64,000 nucleotides of DNA from JAGNXB01 sp964471595. Lineage in GTDB: Bacteria > Bacteroidota > Bacteroidia > Chitinophagales > Saprospiraceae. A program made the translations under genes and the position numbers. Each line of letters begins with the position of its first letter. Positions within the stretch are counted from its first letter, which is position 1. The notes beneath the pieces were generated by a model. That model had not been told where the DNA came from. It did no database searches and saw only the letters and a program-made list of their open reading frames with translations. Shown piece after piece: positions 1 through 8,305 of this stretch. The DNA is taken from contig CAYYGN010000002.1 of assembly GCA_964471595.1 (NCBI GenBank), positions 124,001 through 188,000 on the forward strand, given 5' to 3'.

Positions 1-48
1 GGCCGTTTGAATACCCAGACAGCTGTGCCCGTAATAGGTGATTTCCAT
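1..48 (-). CDS. UPF0173-type metal-dependent hydrolase, N-terminal fragment
   Basis: The minus strand starts an ATG at 48 and reads MEITYYGHSCLGIQTA to the window edge. The opening I-T-Y-Y-G-H-S-C is the usual N terminus of the UPF0173 group of metallo-beta-lactamase-fold hydrolases, whose early His lies in this block. Only 16 residues are visible, so the metal site (HxHxDH) cannot be checked. A good Bacteroidota promoter lies just upstream (69-97) and supports this start. The gene is divergent from the FMN reductase gene. Substrate is unknown for the family. Confidence 0.7.
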   Translation of the reverse strand, partial: MEITYYGHSCLGIQTA

Positions 49-68
49 GAAGTTGGGGTAAGCGAGGG

Positions 69-97
69 CAAAGATAGTCAATCAGGAGGGGATCAAG
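69..97 (-). promoter_or_regulatory. Promoter of the UPF0173 hydrolase gene
   Basis: Minus strand: -7 box TATCTTTG at 69-76, matching TAnnTTTG, and a -33-like CTTG at 94-97 with a spacer of about 17 bases. The leader to the ATG is about 15-20 bases. Confidence 0.6.
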
Positions 98-175
98 GGC
101 TGAAATCAGGATCGTGGCCCTCTCTCTCCCTGTGGATGAACCATTTGTACCCGGCAGGCATTATAGGCAGCATCC

Positions 176-739
176 ATGTCCATGATCACCGTCGTTTCCG
201 GTACCAATCGCATGAACAGCCATACGGCGGTACTGGCCCGTTATGTCTTTGAATGCATCAGCGACCAATTTACGGGAGATGTAGGTTGGGTGGATCTCGC
301 CGAAGTACCGGAGCCCTTTCTCTCAGGAGGTGACTATCAGTCCGCCAATCAGTCATCCGCCATCCGGGAGATTCAGGAGTCTTTTATTCTACCCGCCGGA
401 GCCTTTTATTTCATCGCTCCCGAATACAATGGCAGTATTCCAGGCGTATTGAAATACTTCATAGACGCCTGCTCGGCCCGGCAATACAAGGCATCATTCC
501 GGGGTAAAAAATCAGCCATGGTGGGTCTTTCGACAGGAAGAGCCGGCAATCTGCGGGGATTGGATCATCTGACCGCTATCCTCCAGTATCTGGATGTCAT
601 TGTCTGGCCCAACAGGTTGCCGGTCAGCCGTGTGTCCGGGCTCGTTGCTGATGGCCGTCTTTCCGATCAGGAAACCAGAATGGCCATCCGGGATCACGTC
701 AGCGAATTTGTCCAATTTTACCGCCATGGTGGAGCTTGA
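176..739 (+). CDS. NAD(P)H-dependent FMN reductase family protein
   Basis: A flavodoxin-like oxidoreductase of 187 residues that probably passes electrons from NAD(P)H through bound FMN to an unknown acceptor. Visible family marks are the N-terminal phosphate loop SGTNRMNSHT and the flavin-binding block PEYNGSIPGVLKYFIDACS in the middle. ATG codons at 176 and 182 are both possible starts; the difference is two residues. Its end overlaps lipB by 14 bases, so the two are probably co-translated as the head of a run that continues to about 4.1 kb. The physiological substrate cannot be told from sequence. Confidence 0.85.
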   Translation: MSMITVVSGTNRMNSHTAVLARYVFECISDQFTGDVGWVDLAEVPEPFLSGGDYQSANQSSAIREIQESFILPAGAFYFIAPEYNGSIPGVLKYFIDACSARQYKASFRGKKSAMVGLSTGRAGNLRGLDHLTAILQYLDVIVWPNRLPVSRVSGLVADGRLSDQETRMAIRDHVSEFVQFYRHGGA

Positions 740-1466
740 CCGTCCAGCCGCAAGGGTCTTCTTCAGGGACCTGGGTTTGGTTCCCTTCGCCAAGGCATGG
801 GATATCCAAACCGGATACCACCAACAATTGCTGGCACGCAAACAAGCCTTGCGACAGGGTACAGACGCAGCGCCATTGGCGGGGCACCATTTGCTTTTTT
901 GCGAACACCCTCCGGTATTCACCATGGGCAAGTCGGGAAAACCCGAACACTTGAAACATCCTCAATCCGATCTTGAAGAACTTGGCTTTACTTACTTCAA
1001 AATCAATAGGGGAGGGGATATTACTTATCATGGTCCGGGTCAAATTGTAGGTTATCCCATCCTGGATCTGGAAGAATTTTACTGCGATGTCCACCGTTAT
1101 GTCCGGGACCTGGAGGAAGTAACCATCCGGACCATGGCGGCATATGGTATTGAAGGCACGCGCATTCCCGGATATACCGGGGTTTGGCTGGCTCCCAACG
1201 GCGAAAGGACATGGCGGAAAATCTGTGCCATCGGCGTTCACCTGAGTCGTTGGATCAGCTTGCACGGGTTTGCCTTCAATGTCAATACCGACTTGTCTCA
1301 CTTTGACTATATCATCCCGTGTGGCATCGGTGACGACGACAAATCAGTAACCAGTCTTTCCGTGGAGTATGGCCAAAGAATGGATATGGAAGATGTAAAG
1401 AAGAATATGGTGCAGGCGTTCCAGGACGTTTTCCAATGTGAGATCAAGACCAGTTCAACATGCTGA
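726..1466 (+). CDS. lipB: Octanoyltransferase LipB
   Basis: Transfers octanoate from octanoyl-ACP to lipoyl domains, the first step of endogenous lipoate synthesis, in the cytoplasm. The 246-residue product carries the LipB signature RGGDITYHGPGQ followed by IVGYPILDL, the catalytic lysine region WRKICAIGVH and the catalytic cysteine in IIPCGI. The ATG at 726 gives the normal length; upstream in-frame starts would add a long tail overlapping the FMN reductase gene. It overlaps the upstream gene by 14 bases and the next gene by 7. The C-terminal lobe after IPCGI is somewhat longer than in E. coli LipB. Confidence 0.95.
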   Translation: MVELDRPAARVFFRDLGLVPFAKAWDIQTGYHQQLLARKQALRQGTDAAPLAGHHLLFCEHPPVFTMGKSGKPEHLKHPQSDLEELGFTYFKINRGGDITYHGPGQIVGYPILDLEEFYCDVHRYVRDLEEVTIRTMAAYGIEGTRIPGYTGVWLAPNGERTWRKICAIGVHLSRWISLHGFAFNVNTDLSHFDYIIPCGIGDDDKSVTSLSVEYGQRMDMEDVKKNMVQAFQDVFQCEIKTSSTC

Positions 1467-1870
1467 AAGACATCCAACACAAGAAAATGGTGGGCTTCGG
1501 TGTCGCCATGGTACCCCACGAGATGGATGACAAGGTGATACCTGTTTTTTGGGACTGTTATCTCATCAACATGAAGAACGAAACCATCCGAGATCTGTTG
1601 ATCACTTCCAAGGGTTACGGATTCATTCGGGGAGAGGAGAGGCGGTCCAGCACTTTAAGGTATTTCTATCCGCGCCTGGAAGGTCAAATGGCCGTCAGGC
1701 TCGAGACGCTGGGGGAGGAATTGTTTCGACTGACCAATGAGTTCTGGGTCAGTTTCTCCTGTGGAGGATACATGTTCGACAAACGATTCCTCTTTGTAGA
1801 GGGCAGTCTTGATACGGCCCATTTGACACCTGTTCCTGTTGTGGGAAAACGTGGAGTTCTGATTCAATAA
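1460..1870 (+). CDS. Conserved protein of unknown function, coupled to lipB
   Basis: A soluble 136-residue protein with no signal peptide or membrane segment. I recognise no catalytic motif. It is rich in beta-forming stretches with a central cluster of aromatic and charged residues (FIRGEERRSSTLRYFYPRLE). The start ATG at 1460 overlaps the lipB stop by 7 bases, so translation is probably coupled, and the thioesterase gene follows after 12 bases. Position next to lipB could mean a role tied to lipoylation, but that is guesswork from context. Codon use looks like its neighbours. Confidence 0.75.
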   Translation: MLKDIQHKKMVGFGVAMVPHEMDDKVIPVFWDCYLINMKNETIRDLLITSKGYGFIRGEERRSSTLRYFYPRLEGQMAVRLETLGEELFRLTNEFWVSFSCGGYMFDKRFLFVEGSLDTAHLTPVPVVGKRGVLIQ

Positions 1871-1882
1871 AATGCCAATCGT

Positions 1883-2428
1883 ATGACACCAAAGAAAGTT
1901 TCCGAGTCGCGAACAACCATGACGCAGATGGTCATGCCCAACGATACCAATCCGTTGGGCAACCTTATGGGAGGCAATCTCCTGCGATGGATGGATATCG
2001 CGGCCAGTATATGTGCCGGCAAGCACAGCGCCAGTTATGTCGTTACGGCATCGGTGGATCACGTTTCTTTCAAAAGGCCCATCCACATGGGTGAGGTAGT
2101 CACTATGGTGGCTTCCATCACCAGAGCCTTCACCACCTCCATGGAAATATATGTCGAGGTGTTTGCGGCCGATATTAAGGGGGGGCACACGCGTCGGTGC
2201 AATCACGCGTACTACACCTTTGTGGCGCTGGATGACGATCGCAAAAAGCCCGTTCCGGTTCCGCCGGTGCTCCCTTTGACAGCCGATGAAGACAAACATT
2301 ACGCGGAAGCGCAAACCAGAAGAGAATTGCGTCTGATGCTCAGTGGACGTATCAATGCCCAACAGGCCGAACAAATCCGGAAATACCTCACCGAAGCGGT
2401 CCAGGATGCCGGTGCCGGAAATGCCTGA
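1883..2428 (+). CDS. Acyl-CoA thioesterase, hotdog fold (YciA/BACH type)
   Basis: Hydrolyses acyl-CoA to free fatty acid and CoA. The 181-residue protein has the hotdog hallmark of this family: NDTNPLGNLMGGNLLRWMD near residues 20-37, with the catalytic Asp/Asn region, then TASVDHVSFKRPIHMGE near residues 55-70. The C-terminal 40 residues form a charged helix beyond the hotdog core. It lies 12 bases after the preceding unknown gene in the lipB run. Chain-length preference cannot be read from sequence. Confidence 0.88.
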   Translation: MTPKKVSESRTTMTQMVMPNDTNPLGNLMGGNLLRWMDIAASICAGKHSASYVVTASVDHVSFKRPIHMGEVVTMVASITRAFTTSMEIYVEVFAADIKGGHTRRCNHAYYTFVALDDDRKKPVPVPPVLPLTADEDKHYAEAQTRRELRLMLSGRINAQQAEQIRKYLTEAVQDAGAGNA

Positions 2429-2458
2429 ACTTACTGTTGACCGGATTGTTGATTTCCC

Positions 2459-3007
2459 ATGCAAGTTCAGGCACCTGCTCCCTCTGATGTGACCGGTATC
2501 CTCAACGACATGGTCACCGACAGGGGAAGAACAGTTGATGCAGCCTCGCATACCCAGGCGGTCCTGTTGGTGTTCCTCCGCCATTTTGGCTGCACCTTTT
2601 GCCGGGAAGCCCTTTCCGACCTTTCGCAAAAAAGGGAAGGTTATCAAAATGAAGGCATCCAACTCATCCTGGTTCATATGGGAAAGGAGGAGGAAGCATT
2701 GCGATATTTTCACCGCTACCAACTGGACGGTGTGGAACACGTCTCTGATCCAGAGTGCCGTTTTTATGCGGCCATGGGTCTTGCCAAAGGCAATTTTTCC
2801 CAACTTTTTGGATTGCAAGTGATGCTCCGGGGCGTGCAGGCAGGCCTTATCCACGGCCGGGCTATCGCCCGGCAGATAGGGGATGGATTTCAGATGCCGG
2901 GAGTTTTCCTCATCCAGAACGGTATTGTCCGCGACCAGTTTGTGCACAAGCAGGCTTCAGATCGACCCAATTACGATGCCCTTGTGTCGTGCTGTATCCT
3001 TCCATGA
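2459..3007 (+). CDS. Peroxiredoxin-like (AhpC/TSA-related, Prx-like 2) protein
   Basis: A thioredoxin-fold protein of 182 residues. The redox motif is CTFCREALSDL around residues 46-56, a CxxC that in relatives is sometimes U-containing; here both positions are plain Cys codons. Later blocks (SDPECRFYAAMGL, MPGVFLIQNG) match the Prx-like 2 group. It probably acts as a cytoplasmic thiol oxidoreductase or peroxidase. Its TGA stop overlaps the next start as ATGA, so it is coupled to the VWA gene. The physiological electron donor is unknown. Confidence 0.75.
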   Translation: MQVQAPAPSDVTGILNDMVTDRGRTVDAASHTQAVLLVFLRHFGCTFCREALSDLSQKREGYQNEGIQLILVHMGKEEEALRYFHRYQLDGVEHVSDPECRFYAAMGLAKGNFSQLFGLQVMLRGVQAGLIHGRAIARQIGDGFQMPGVFLIQNGIVRDQFVHKQASDRPNYDALVSCCILP

Positions 3008-4113
3008 CCATGCATGCCTGGCTTTTTACCCGTTTCGAGGAAGAAGATCCCTCCAAAACGAGCTTCGAAAAGTTGTTCGCCCTCTTCAGTGAATTACTTC
3101 TATACACCTCTGGAGATGTGACGGAAGCACTCAGCTGGATGAATGAAATTGACCGGACACACAAAATCACCACACCGGAATACGGTATGGCCGATTTCAT
3201 CCAGGATCTGTTGGATAGAGGTTTTCTCAAGGTACAGGACCGAGCCGGAAGCCCTGCTGTTGTGCCTGCGGCTTTGATGGAACAAGCCTGGAGAAAACAG
3301 GCTCTGGATGAAATTTTCACGGATCTGAAGAAATCCCGTCCGGGCAAACACAGCACGCGGTATTACGGACAAGGCGATGAAAAAGAGGAAGTCACTCGTC
3401 CATATACTTATGGGGATCCTTTCGAACACATTGCCATCACCACATCTTTGCAAAACGCTCACTTGCGGTCAGTGTCCGGTGACATTCAGCTCACCCCCGG
3501 AGACCTGGAAGTGTATGATACTGCTTTGCAGGTGCAGACCAGTACGGCGCTCCTGATCGACATTTCCCACTCCATGATTCTTTATGGGGAAGACAGGATT
3601 ACGCCCGCCAAGAAAGTGGCCATGGCCCTGGCCGAGTGGATGACCACAAGGTACCCCAAAGACACGCTGGATATCATTGTATTCGGAGACGATGCCTGGA
3701 CCGTTGACATCAAGGACCTTCCCTATTTGCAAGTAGGTCCGTACCACACCAATACCGTGGCCGGTCTTGAATTGGGCATGGAAGTGTTGCGAAAGCGCAG
3801 GAACCCCAACAAGCAGATATTCATGATTACGGATGGAAAGCCGACCTGCATCCGGAAAGGGAAGCGTTATTACAAGAACAGCTACGGGTTGGACAGCCAG
3901 ATCCTGCGCCGTACATTGGGTCTGGCCCAACAGGCCAGGAAACTCCAGATACCCATCACGACATTCATGATCGCCCGCGATCCCTGGCTGGTTCGTTTTG
4001 TGGATGAATTCACCCGGGTGAATGCCGGTAAGGCTTACTACGCCGGTCTTGAAGGCCTCGGTTCGTTTGTCTTCAGGGATTACAAGGAAAACCCCAATAG
4101 AAAGGGCAGGTAA
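3004..4113 (+). CDS. VWA-domain protein
   Basis: A 369-residue cytoplasmic protein whose C-terminal half is a von Willebrand A domain with an intact metal site: DISHSM (DxSxS) near residue 187, and MITDGKPT further on. The N-terminal 150 residues are helical with a charged linker. Family relatives usually work with a MoxR-type AAA+ ATPase, but none is encoded next to it here. The ATG at 3004 is chosen because it forms an ATGA overlap with the preceding stop; a longer in-frame extension upstream would run over the peroxiredoxin gene. Specific function unknown. Confidence 0.85.
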   Translation: MTMHAWLFTRFEEEDPSKTSFEKLFALFSELLLYTSGDVTEALSWMNEIDRTHKITTPEYGMADFIQDLLDRGFLKVQDRAGSPAVVPAALMEQAWRKQALDEIFTDLKKSRPGKHSTRYYGQGDEKEEVTRPYTYGDPFEHIAITTSLQNAHLRSVSGDIQLTPGDLEVYDTALQVQTSTALLIDISHSMILYGEDRITPAKKVAMALAEWMTTRYPKDTLDIIVFGDDAWTVDIKDLPYLQVGPYHTNTVAGLELGMEVLRKRRNPNKQIFMITDGKPTCIRKGKRYYKNSYGLDSQILRRTLGLAQQARKLQIPITTFMIARDPWLVRFVDEFTRVNAGKAYYAGLEGLGSFVFRDYKENPNRKGR

Positions 4114-4129
4114 CACCTTTTATACGAGG

Positions 4130-4974
4130 ATGGATATCACTGTGCGTTATAGCCTCATGCGTTGGACTTTTTTGTTTTTGGTATGGGGAGTCTTAAATCC
4201 TGCCTTTGGCCAGAGGAATGAATCTGCTCAAGAGTATTTTCTGGATTCGATNNNNNNNNNNNNNNNNNNNNNNNNNNNNNNNNNNNNNNNNNNNNNNNNN
4301 NNNNNNNNNNNNNNNNNNNNNNNNNNNNNNNNNNNNNNNNNNNNNNNNNNNAGGATCACCATCGCCCCCCTGTCGTGTTGACCAACCGCCGGGATGCGCA
4401 TCCAAGACCTGAAAAATTGGAACTTGGTGCCGAGGCTTGGCAGGGACAGGTGTACTATCACATACATCCTTTCCGCCACAAAAGCCATAAATACTGGGTT
4501 CTATTCGGATATGCGAGCCTGAATGAAGCATTGTCCCGAAAGTCGGCAGAAATCCTCCATTTTGATGATGCCGGGAGCCCGGTTTTCGGAGCGCCTTTCT
4601 TTGTTTACAGGGACGAAAATGGGGCTGTTACGGACCGACTCAGCAGGGTTTTGCTGGATTTTCATGTTTCAGCCCAGGTCAAACTCAATTATGATTCCAT
4701 CCACGGCATGATTCTTTTTGACCACCTTATTCCCTGGTCACAACCCGGAAGAAAGGAGTCTTTGACCTGGGTGCCTGATGGATCCTATTGCGGCTTCCAA
4801 TGGAAGAAAGGGGAATGGAGGTATATTGACAAGGTCTTCCATCATGTCATGGATGAAGCTCCCGTCGAATTCCCGGTGTTGAAGGATCGACAGGACCGGG
4901 ACATTTTCGGCAGACCGAGAGGGAAGCCTGGCAAAACCCCAAATGAACGACCGGATGGGGGACTACATCATTGA
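4130..4974 (+). CDS. Secreted conserved Bacteroidota protein, interrupted by assembly gap
   Basis: The 5' part starts at ATG 4130 (or 4157) with a signal peptide, MRWTFLFLVWG...AFGQ, and runs into the Ns. After the gap an open frame resumes at 4354 and ends at 4974 in a different frame relative to the 5' part. This is expected if the 100 Ns are a placeholder of unknown length. The C-terminal part (HKYWVLFGYASLNEALSRK, ILFDHLIPW, VPDGSYCGFQWKKGEWRY) resembles a widespread secreted Bacteroidota family of unknown function. I treat it as one gene. Its end overlaps the esterase start by 32 bases. Confidence 0.6.
4252..4351. other. Assembly gap of 100 Ns
   Basis: Exactly 100 unknown bases, the conventional length for a gap of unknown size. 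It falls inside a coding region. The flanking coding frames do not match across 100 bases, so the true length differs from 100. Confidence 0.98.
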
Positions 4975-5605
4975 TCAAAACCTCTCAGTACAAAAGACAG
5001 CCCGGTATTACCGGAGGCCGGTACTTACGACACCAGTAAAAGGCTATCTTTTCGGCTTGCATGGGTATGCACAAGCCGCTCTGCCTTTTTTGCGGGAATT
5101 GGTACCTGTTGCTCCTAACGATTGGGAGATCATTGCCCCGGAAGGATTGAGTCGTTTCTACCGGAAAGGCACTTCCGGAGATGTGGTAGCCTCATGGATG
5201 ACCAAAGAGGACAGAATCCATGAAATCGAAGATCATTGCCGGTATCTGGAACAGTTGCATGCCATGGCTGTCCAACAGGCACCCGCAGTCCCACTGCGTG
5301 TTTTGGGTTTTTCCCAGGGAGTGGCTACGGCCTGGCGATGGCTTTGTACCAGCAACGTCAAGGTCGAACGCTTAATCCTTTGGGCCGGACGGATCCCGAC
5401 AGACATCCGATGGTCAGACGTTGGGAGACGGCCTGCTCTACCGGTCCAGGTTGTGGCGGGCGACCAGGATGAATGGGTGAATGAAGGAATGCTGCAGGAA
5501 AATCTGGAATGGTTGGATCATCAAGGAATCCCGGCAGAGGCCGTTCGCTTCCGTGGAGGACATGCCCTGGACCCGCCAACATTGTCCCGTTTGTTGAAAA
5601 CCTAG
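4943..5605 (+). CDS. Alpha/beta hydrolase, phospholipase/carboxylesterase family
   Basis: A 220-residue cytoplasmic esterase-like protein. The oxyanion region GLHGYAQAA, the nucleophile elbow GFSQGVATAW (Ser), the acid in AGDQDEWV and the histidine in RGGHALD make up a complete triad in normal order and spacing. Substrate is unknown; relatives act on short esters or lysophospholipids. It starts 32 bases inside the upstream gene and converges with miaE, with the two stop codons sharing the bases CTAG at 5602-5605. Confidence 0.85.
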   Translation: MNDRMGDYIIDQNLSVQKTARYYRRPVLTTPVKGYLFGLHGYAQAALPFLRELVPVAPNDWEIIAPEGLSRFYRKGTSGDVVASWMTKEDRIHEIEDHCRYLEQLHAMAVQQAPAVPLRVLGFSQGVATAWRWLCTSNVKVERLILWAGRIPTDIRWSDVGRRPALPVQVVAGDQDEWVNEGMLQENLEWLDHQGIPAEAVRFRGGHALDPPTLSRLLKT

Positions 5606-6207
5606 TGCATCCTGTCACCTCGGACCTCCAGCGAGCGAATCATTCCGGCTTCGAATACCAGGTAATCTTTCCATCTGTGGTCCACATATGCCGGATCGCC
5701 GTATAACCGGGCCAGGTCCAGAAACAACCGGTAGTGGCCCGCTTCGGCGATCATGAATTTCCAGTAAAAAGAACGCAGGGATTCTTCAGGGATCTGTTGG
5801 GACAAAAGGCGAAAACGCTCGCAGCTTCGCGCTTCAATCAGTGCGCAGGTAAGTAATTTTTCGACAAGCCTTTGCAGGGAGGTGCCTCCTTTCATCTGAA
5901 ATCCCAGCAGGCGATTGACGTATTCATCTTTGCGTTGGCGGCCCAACCGCAACCCTCTTTTGTTGAGCTCTTGGAGGACCATGCGAAAGTGTCCCCATTC
6001 CTCGGTCACCACCGGGGCGAGTTGTTCCACCAATTCGATCCGGTCCGGATGGGATTGAATGAGTGAGATGCAGGCGGTGGCCGCTTTTTGCTCACAATAG
6101 GCATGATCGGTCAATATGTCTTCCAGGGACAGGGAGGCCAGGTCTGCCCATCGGGGATCGGATGGGAGATGCAAACCCAAAACAGTCTTGGAAGAGACAG
6201 GTTCCAT
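5602..6207 (-). CDS. miaE: tRNA-(ms2io6A) hydroxylase MiaE
   Basis: A di-iron, ferritin-like enzyme that hydroxylates the isopentenyl group of ms2i6A37 in tRNA. The 201-residue product shows the carboxylate/His iron ligands spread over four helices: DHAYCEQKAA, TEEWGHFRMVL, CALIEARSCERF and AEAGHYRLFL, in the normal MiaE order. I place the start at ATG 6207 rather than an upstream GTG at 6231. A TACATTTG promoter box sits only five bases before the ATG and would lie inside the longer frame. It is a single gene between a convergent esterase and a divergent acetyltransferase. Confidence 0.92.
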   Translation of the reverse strand: MEPVSSKTVLGLHLPSDPRWADLASLSLEDILTDHAYCEQKAATACISLIQSHPDRIELVEQLAPVVTEEWGHFRMVLQELNKRGLRLGRQRKDEYVNRLLGFQMKGGTSLQRLVEKLLTCALIEARSCERFRLLSQQIPEESLRSFYWKFMIAEAGHYRLFLDLARLYGDPAYVDHRWKDYLVFEAGMIRSLEVRGDRMH

Positions 6208-6212
6208 GGGCG

Positions 6213-6220
6213 CAAATGTA
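6213..6220 (-). promoter_or_regulatory. -7 box of miaE
   Basis: TACATTTG on the minus strand, five bases before the miaE ATG. No clear -33 TTTG. The position implies a transcript with almost no leader. Confidence 0.55.
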
Positions 6221-6254
6221 GACGATGTCACGCATTGCCCCTATTTTTTGAGGT

Positions 6255-6276
6255 CGGTTGGTTCGAAATCCAACCG
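6255..6276. repeat. Perfect 7-bp stem-loop between miaE and the GNAT gene
   Basis: CGGTTGG (6255-6261) and CCAACCG (6270-6276) pair perfectly around an 8-base loop TTCGAAAT. It lies in the divergent spacer and could be an operator or an RNA hairpin. It resembles a tRNA T-arm, but no tRNA body surrounds it. Confidence 0.4.
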
Positions 6277-6338
6277 GAAGGGAGCGAATCGGTTATCTTA
6301 GCCGTTGTTCATCCAGGCAAGCTCCTGGCTCTTGACGT

Positions 6339-6878
6339 ATGAAAGCAGAGGAGATAGAATTGGTGACAGATATCCAGATGACGCCCCGTCACCGATCTGC
6401 CATAGTTTCCTTGCTGCACCATAGTTTTCCGGATTACCCCGATCATCAGATATTTTACCCGCAGCCACCGCACTTCAGGTTATTGGTATGGCGTGAAGAT
6501 TCGCTTGTCGGTCATCTTGCGGCCATTTTGCGTTCGGTCATGACGGGCGGTAAATCCATGACCATTTTGGGCATTGCCGATCTTTGTACGGATCCCGCAT
6601 ATACGGGTCAACGTATCGCCAGCCGTTTGTTGAACAGAATAGAAGAACTTGCCTTGCGGCAGGGCATACCATTTTTAATGGCCATGGCCGCCAGCCCCGA
6701 GTTTTATCTCCAGCACAAATTTATGACCATTGATGTGCGCTGTACCTGGCTGGCATTCTTGAACGGAAGAAGTCTGGGCCTCTTCCAGCGCACTCCCCCC
6801 TCCGGACTCGTGGTCAAGCCAGTGGGAGATATGGACTGGCCACCAGGAGATATCGATCTGCTTGGGCCCCTGTTTTGA
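6339..6878 (+). CDS. GNAT family N-acetyltransferase
   Basis: Transfers an acetyl group from acetyl-CoA to an unknown amine. The 179-residue protein shows the GNAT core: a beta-rich N half (FRLLVWREDSLVGHLAAI), then the acetyl-CoA loop ADLCTDPAYTGQRIASRLL, which corresponds to the V-x-P-x-x-R/Q-G-x-G/A motif, and the later PFLMAMAASPEFYLQHKF block. The dipeptidase gene that follows has its own promoter near the end of this gene. No substrate clue is present. Confidence 0.82.
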   Translation: MKAEEIELVTDIQMTPRHRSAIVSLLHHSFPDYPDHQIFYPQPPHFRLLVWREDSLVGHLAAILRSVMTGGKSMTILGIADLCTDPAYTGQRIASRLLNRIEELALRQGIPFLMAMAASPEFYLQHKFMTIDVRCTWLAFLNGRSLGLFQRTPPSGLVVKPVGDMDWPPGDIDLLGPLF

Positions 6879-6886
6879 CATTTGCC

Positions 6887-6894
6887 TACCTTTG
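6887..6894 (+). promoter_or_regulatory. -7 box of the M20 dipeptidase gene
   Basis: TACCTTTG directly after the GNAT stop, 19 bases before the ATG at 6914. A possible -33 TTG is at 6862-6864. This supports starting the dipeptidase at 6914 instead of an upstream alternative. Confidence 0.5.
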
Positions 6895-6913
6895 GCTGGA
6901 CAATTACAGCCCT

Positions 6914-8305
6914 ATGAACAAAACGCAGGCTTATATCAGGGAACACCGCCAGCGGTTCCTGGAAGAATTGCTGGAGTTGCTGCGAATCCCTTCCATCAGC
7001 GCAGATCCTCATTTCAAGGGAGATGTCCGGAAGGCGGCTGAAAAAGTGGCCGATCACCTGAAAAATGCCGGCGTCCAGGAGGTTGAAGTTTGCCCGACCA
7101 ACGGGCATCCGATCGTTCTTGGCAGTCATGTTGTCGATCCCTCCCTTCCCACTGTTCTGGTTTATGGTCACTACGATGTACAACCGCCAGATCCGATGGA
7201 GCTATGGGAATCGCCTCCCTTTGAACCGGTCATCAAGAAGACTAAAAAGCACCCGGACGGTGCTATTTTTGCCAGAGGTTCGTGTGATGACAAGGGCCAA
7301 TTGTTCATGCATGTCAAAGCTTTCGAAGCGTTGCACAAATCAGGGGAGCTGCCGTGCAATGTCAAATTCATGATTGAAGGTGAAGAGGAGGTAGGATCCG
7401 AACATCTGGGCAAATTTTGCAAAGCCAACAAAAAGCGGTTGGCCTGTGACATGATCCTGATCTCCGATACCTCCATTATCGACAACAAGGTACCTTCCAT
7501 TACGACCGGACTTCGGGGACTGACATATCTGGAAGTTGAAGTGACGGGACCCAACAGGGATCTGCATTCCGGGGTGTATGGCGGTACCGTGGCCAATCCC
7601 GTCAATATCCTGGCCCAGATGATTGCTGCCCTTCATGACAAAAAAGGGAGGATTACCATTCCCGGATTCTATGATGATGTGGAGGTAGTCCGTAAATCCG
7701 AGCGCAAGGCCATGAATGATGCGCCTTTTGATGAAAAATCCTACATGAAAGACCTGGCTGTAGACCAGCTGTGGGGCGAAAAAGGATACACAACCCTCGA
7801 AAAGACCAGCATCCGGCCCGCTTTGGATGTCAACGGGATTTGGGGGGGATACATTGGCGAAGGTGCCAAGACAGTGCTTCCATCAAAGGCTTTTGCCAAG
7901 ATCAGCATGCGCCTGGTGCCCAACCAGGACTCCCAAAAAGTATTCAAGATGTTCAAGAAACATTTTGAATCTCTCGCACCCAAGTCGGTCAAGGTGAAAG
8001 TGACACCCCACCATGGAGGGGCTCCGGCTGTGACGCCAACCGACTCCCTGGAATATCGCGCCGCAGAATGGGCCATGGAACAGACCTTCGGGAAAAAGCC
8101 CATTCCTCAAAGGAGTGGCGGGAGTATTCCTATAGTCGCCTTGTTTGAGGAAGTGCTCAAAGTGAAAACCGTCCTGATGGGTTTCGGACTCAACAGCGAT
8201 GCGATCCACTCTCCCAATGAGCATTTCGGCCTGTTCAACTTTTACAAAGGCATCGAGACCATACCTTATTTCTTGCATCGGTATTCCCAACTCAAAGCCA
8301 AATGA
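6914..8305 (+). CDS. M20-family metallodipeptidase
   Basis: A 463-residue cytoplasmic di-zinc peptidase, probably cleaving dipeptides. Visible metal and catalytic motifs are VYGHYDVQP (His ligand, Asp), RGSCDDKGQ (bridging Asp), IEGEEEVGS (catalytic and ligand Glu) and ISDTS; later SGGSIPIV and the C-terminal histidine in SPNEHFGL also fit. The dimerisation (lid) domain lies between about 190 and 330. The ATG at 6914 matches the family N terminus (MNKTQAYIREHRQRF). It is coupled to the FKBP gene by an ATGA overlap. Confidence 0.92.
   Translation: MNKTQAYIREHRQRFLEELLELLRIPSISADPHFKGDVRKAAEKVADHLKNAGVQEVEVCPTNGHPIVLGSHVVDPSLPTVLVYGHYDVQPPDPMELWESPPFEPVIKKTKKHPDGAIFARGSCDDKGQLFMHVKAFEALHKSGELPCNVKFMIEGEEEVGSEHLGKFCKANKKRLACDMILISDTSIIDNKVPSITTGLRGLTYLEVEVTGPNRDLHSGVYGGTVANPVNILAQMIAALHDKKGRITIPGFYDDVEVVRKSERKAMNDAPFDEKSYMKDLAVDQLWGEKGYTTLEKTSIRPALDVNGIWGGYIGEGAKTVLPSKAFAKISMRLVPNQDSQKVFKMFKKHFESLAPKSVKVKVTPHHGGAPAVTPTDSLEYRAAEWAMEQTFGKKPIPQRSGGSIPIVALFEEVLKVKTVLMGFGLNSDAIHSPNEHFGLFNFYKGIETIPYFLHRYSQLKAK

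Noticed and set aside
1655..2947. Minus-strand open frame of 430 codons
   Set aside because: It is antisense to the unknown gene, thioesterase and peroxiredoxin genes, all with clear motifs or coupling. Its translation has no family features.
2459..3007. Possible selenoprotein in the peroxiredoxin-like family
   Set aside because: Both CxxC positions are Cys codons and there is no in-frame TGA; selD here fits tRNA selenation.
6255..6276. tRNA T-arm-like GGTTCGAAATCC
   Set aside because: The loop is eight bases and there is no acceptor, D or anticodon stem around it, so it is only a hairpin.
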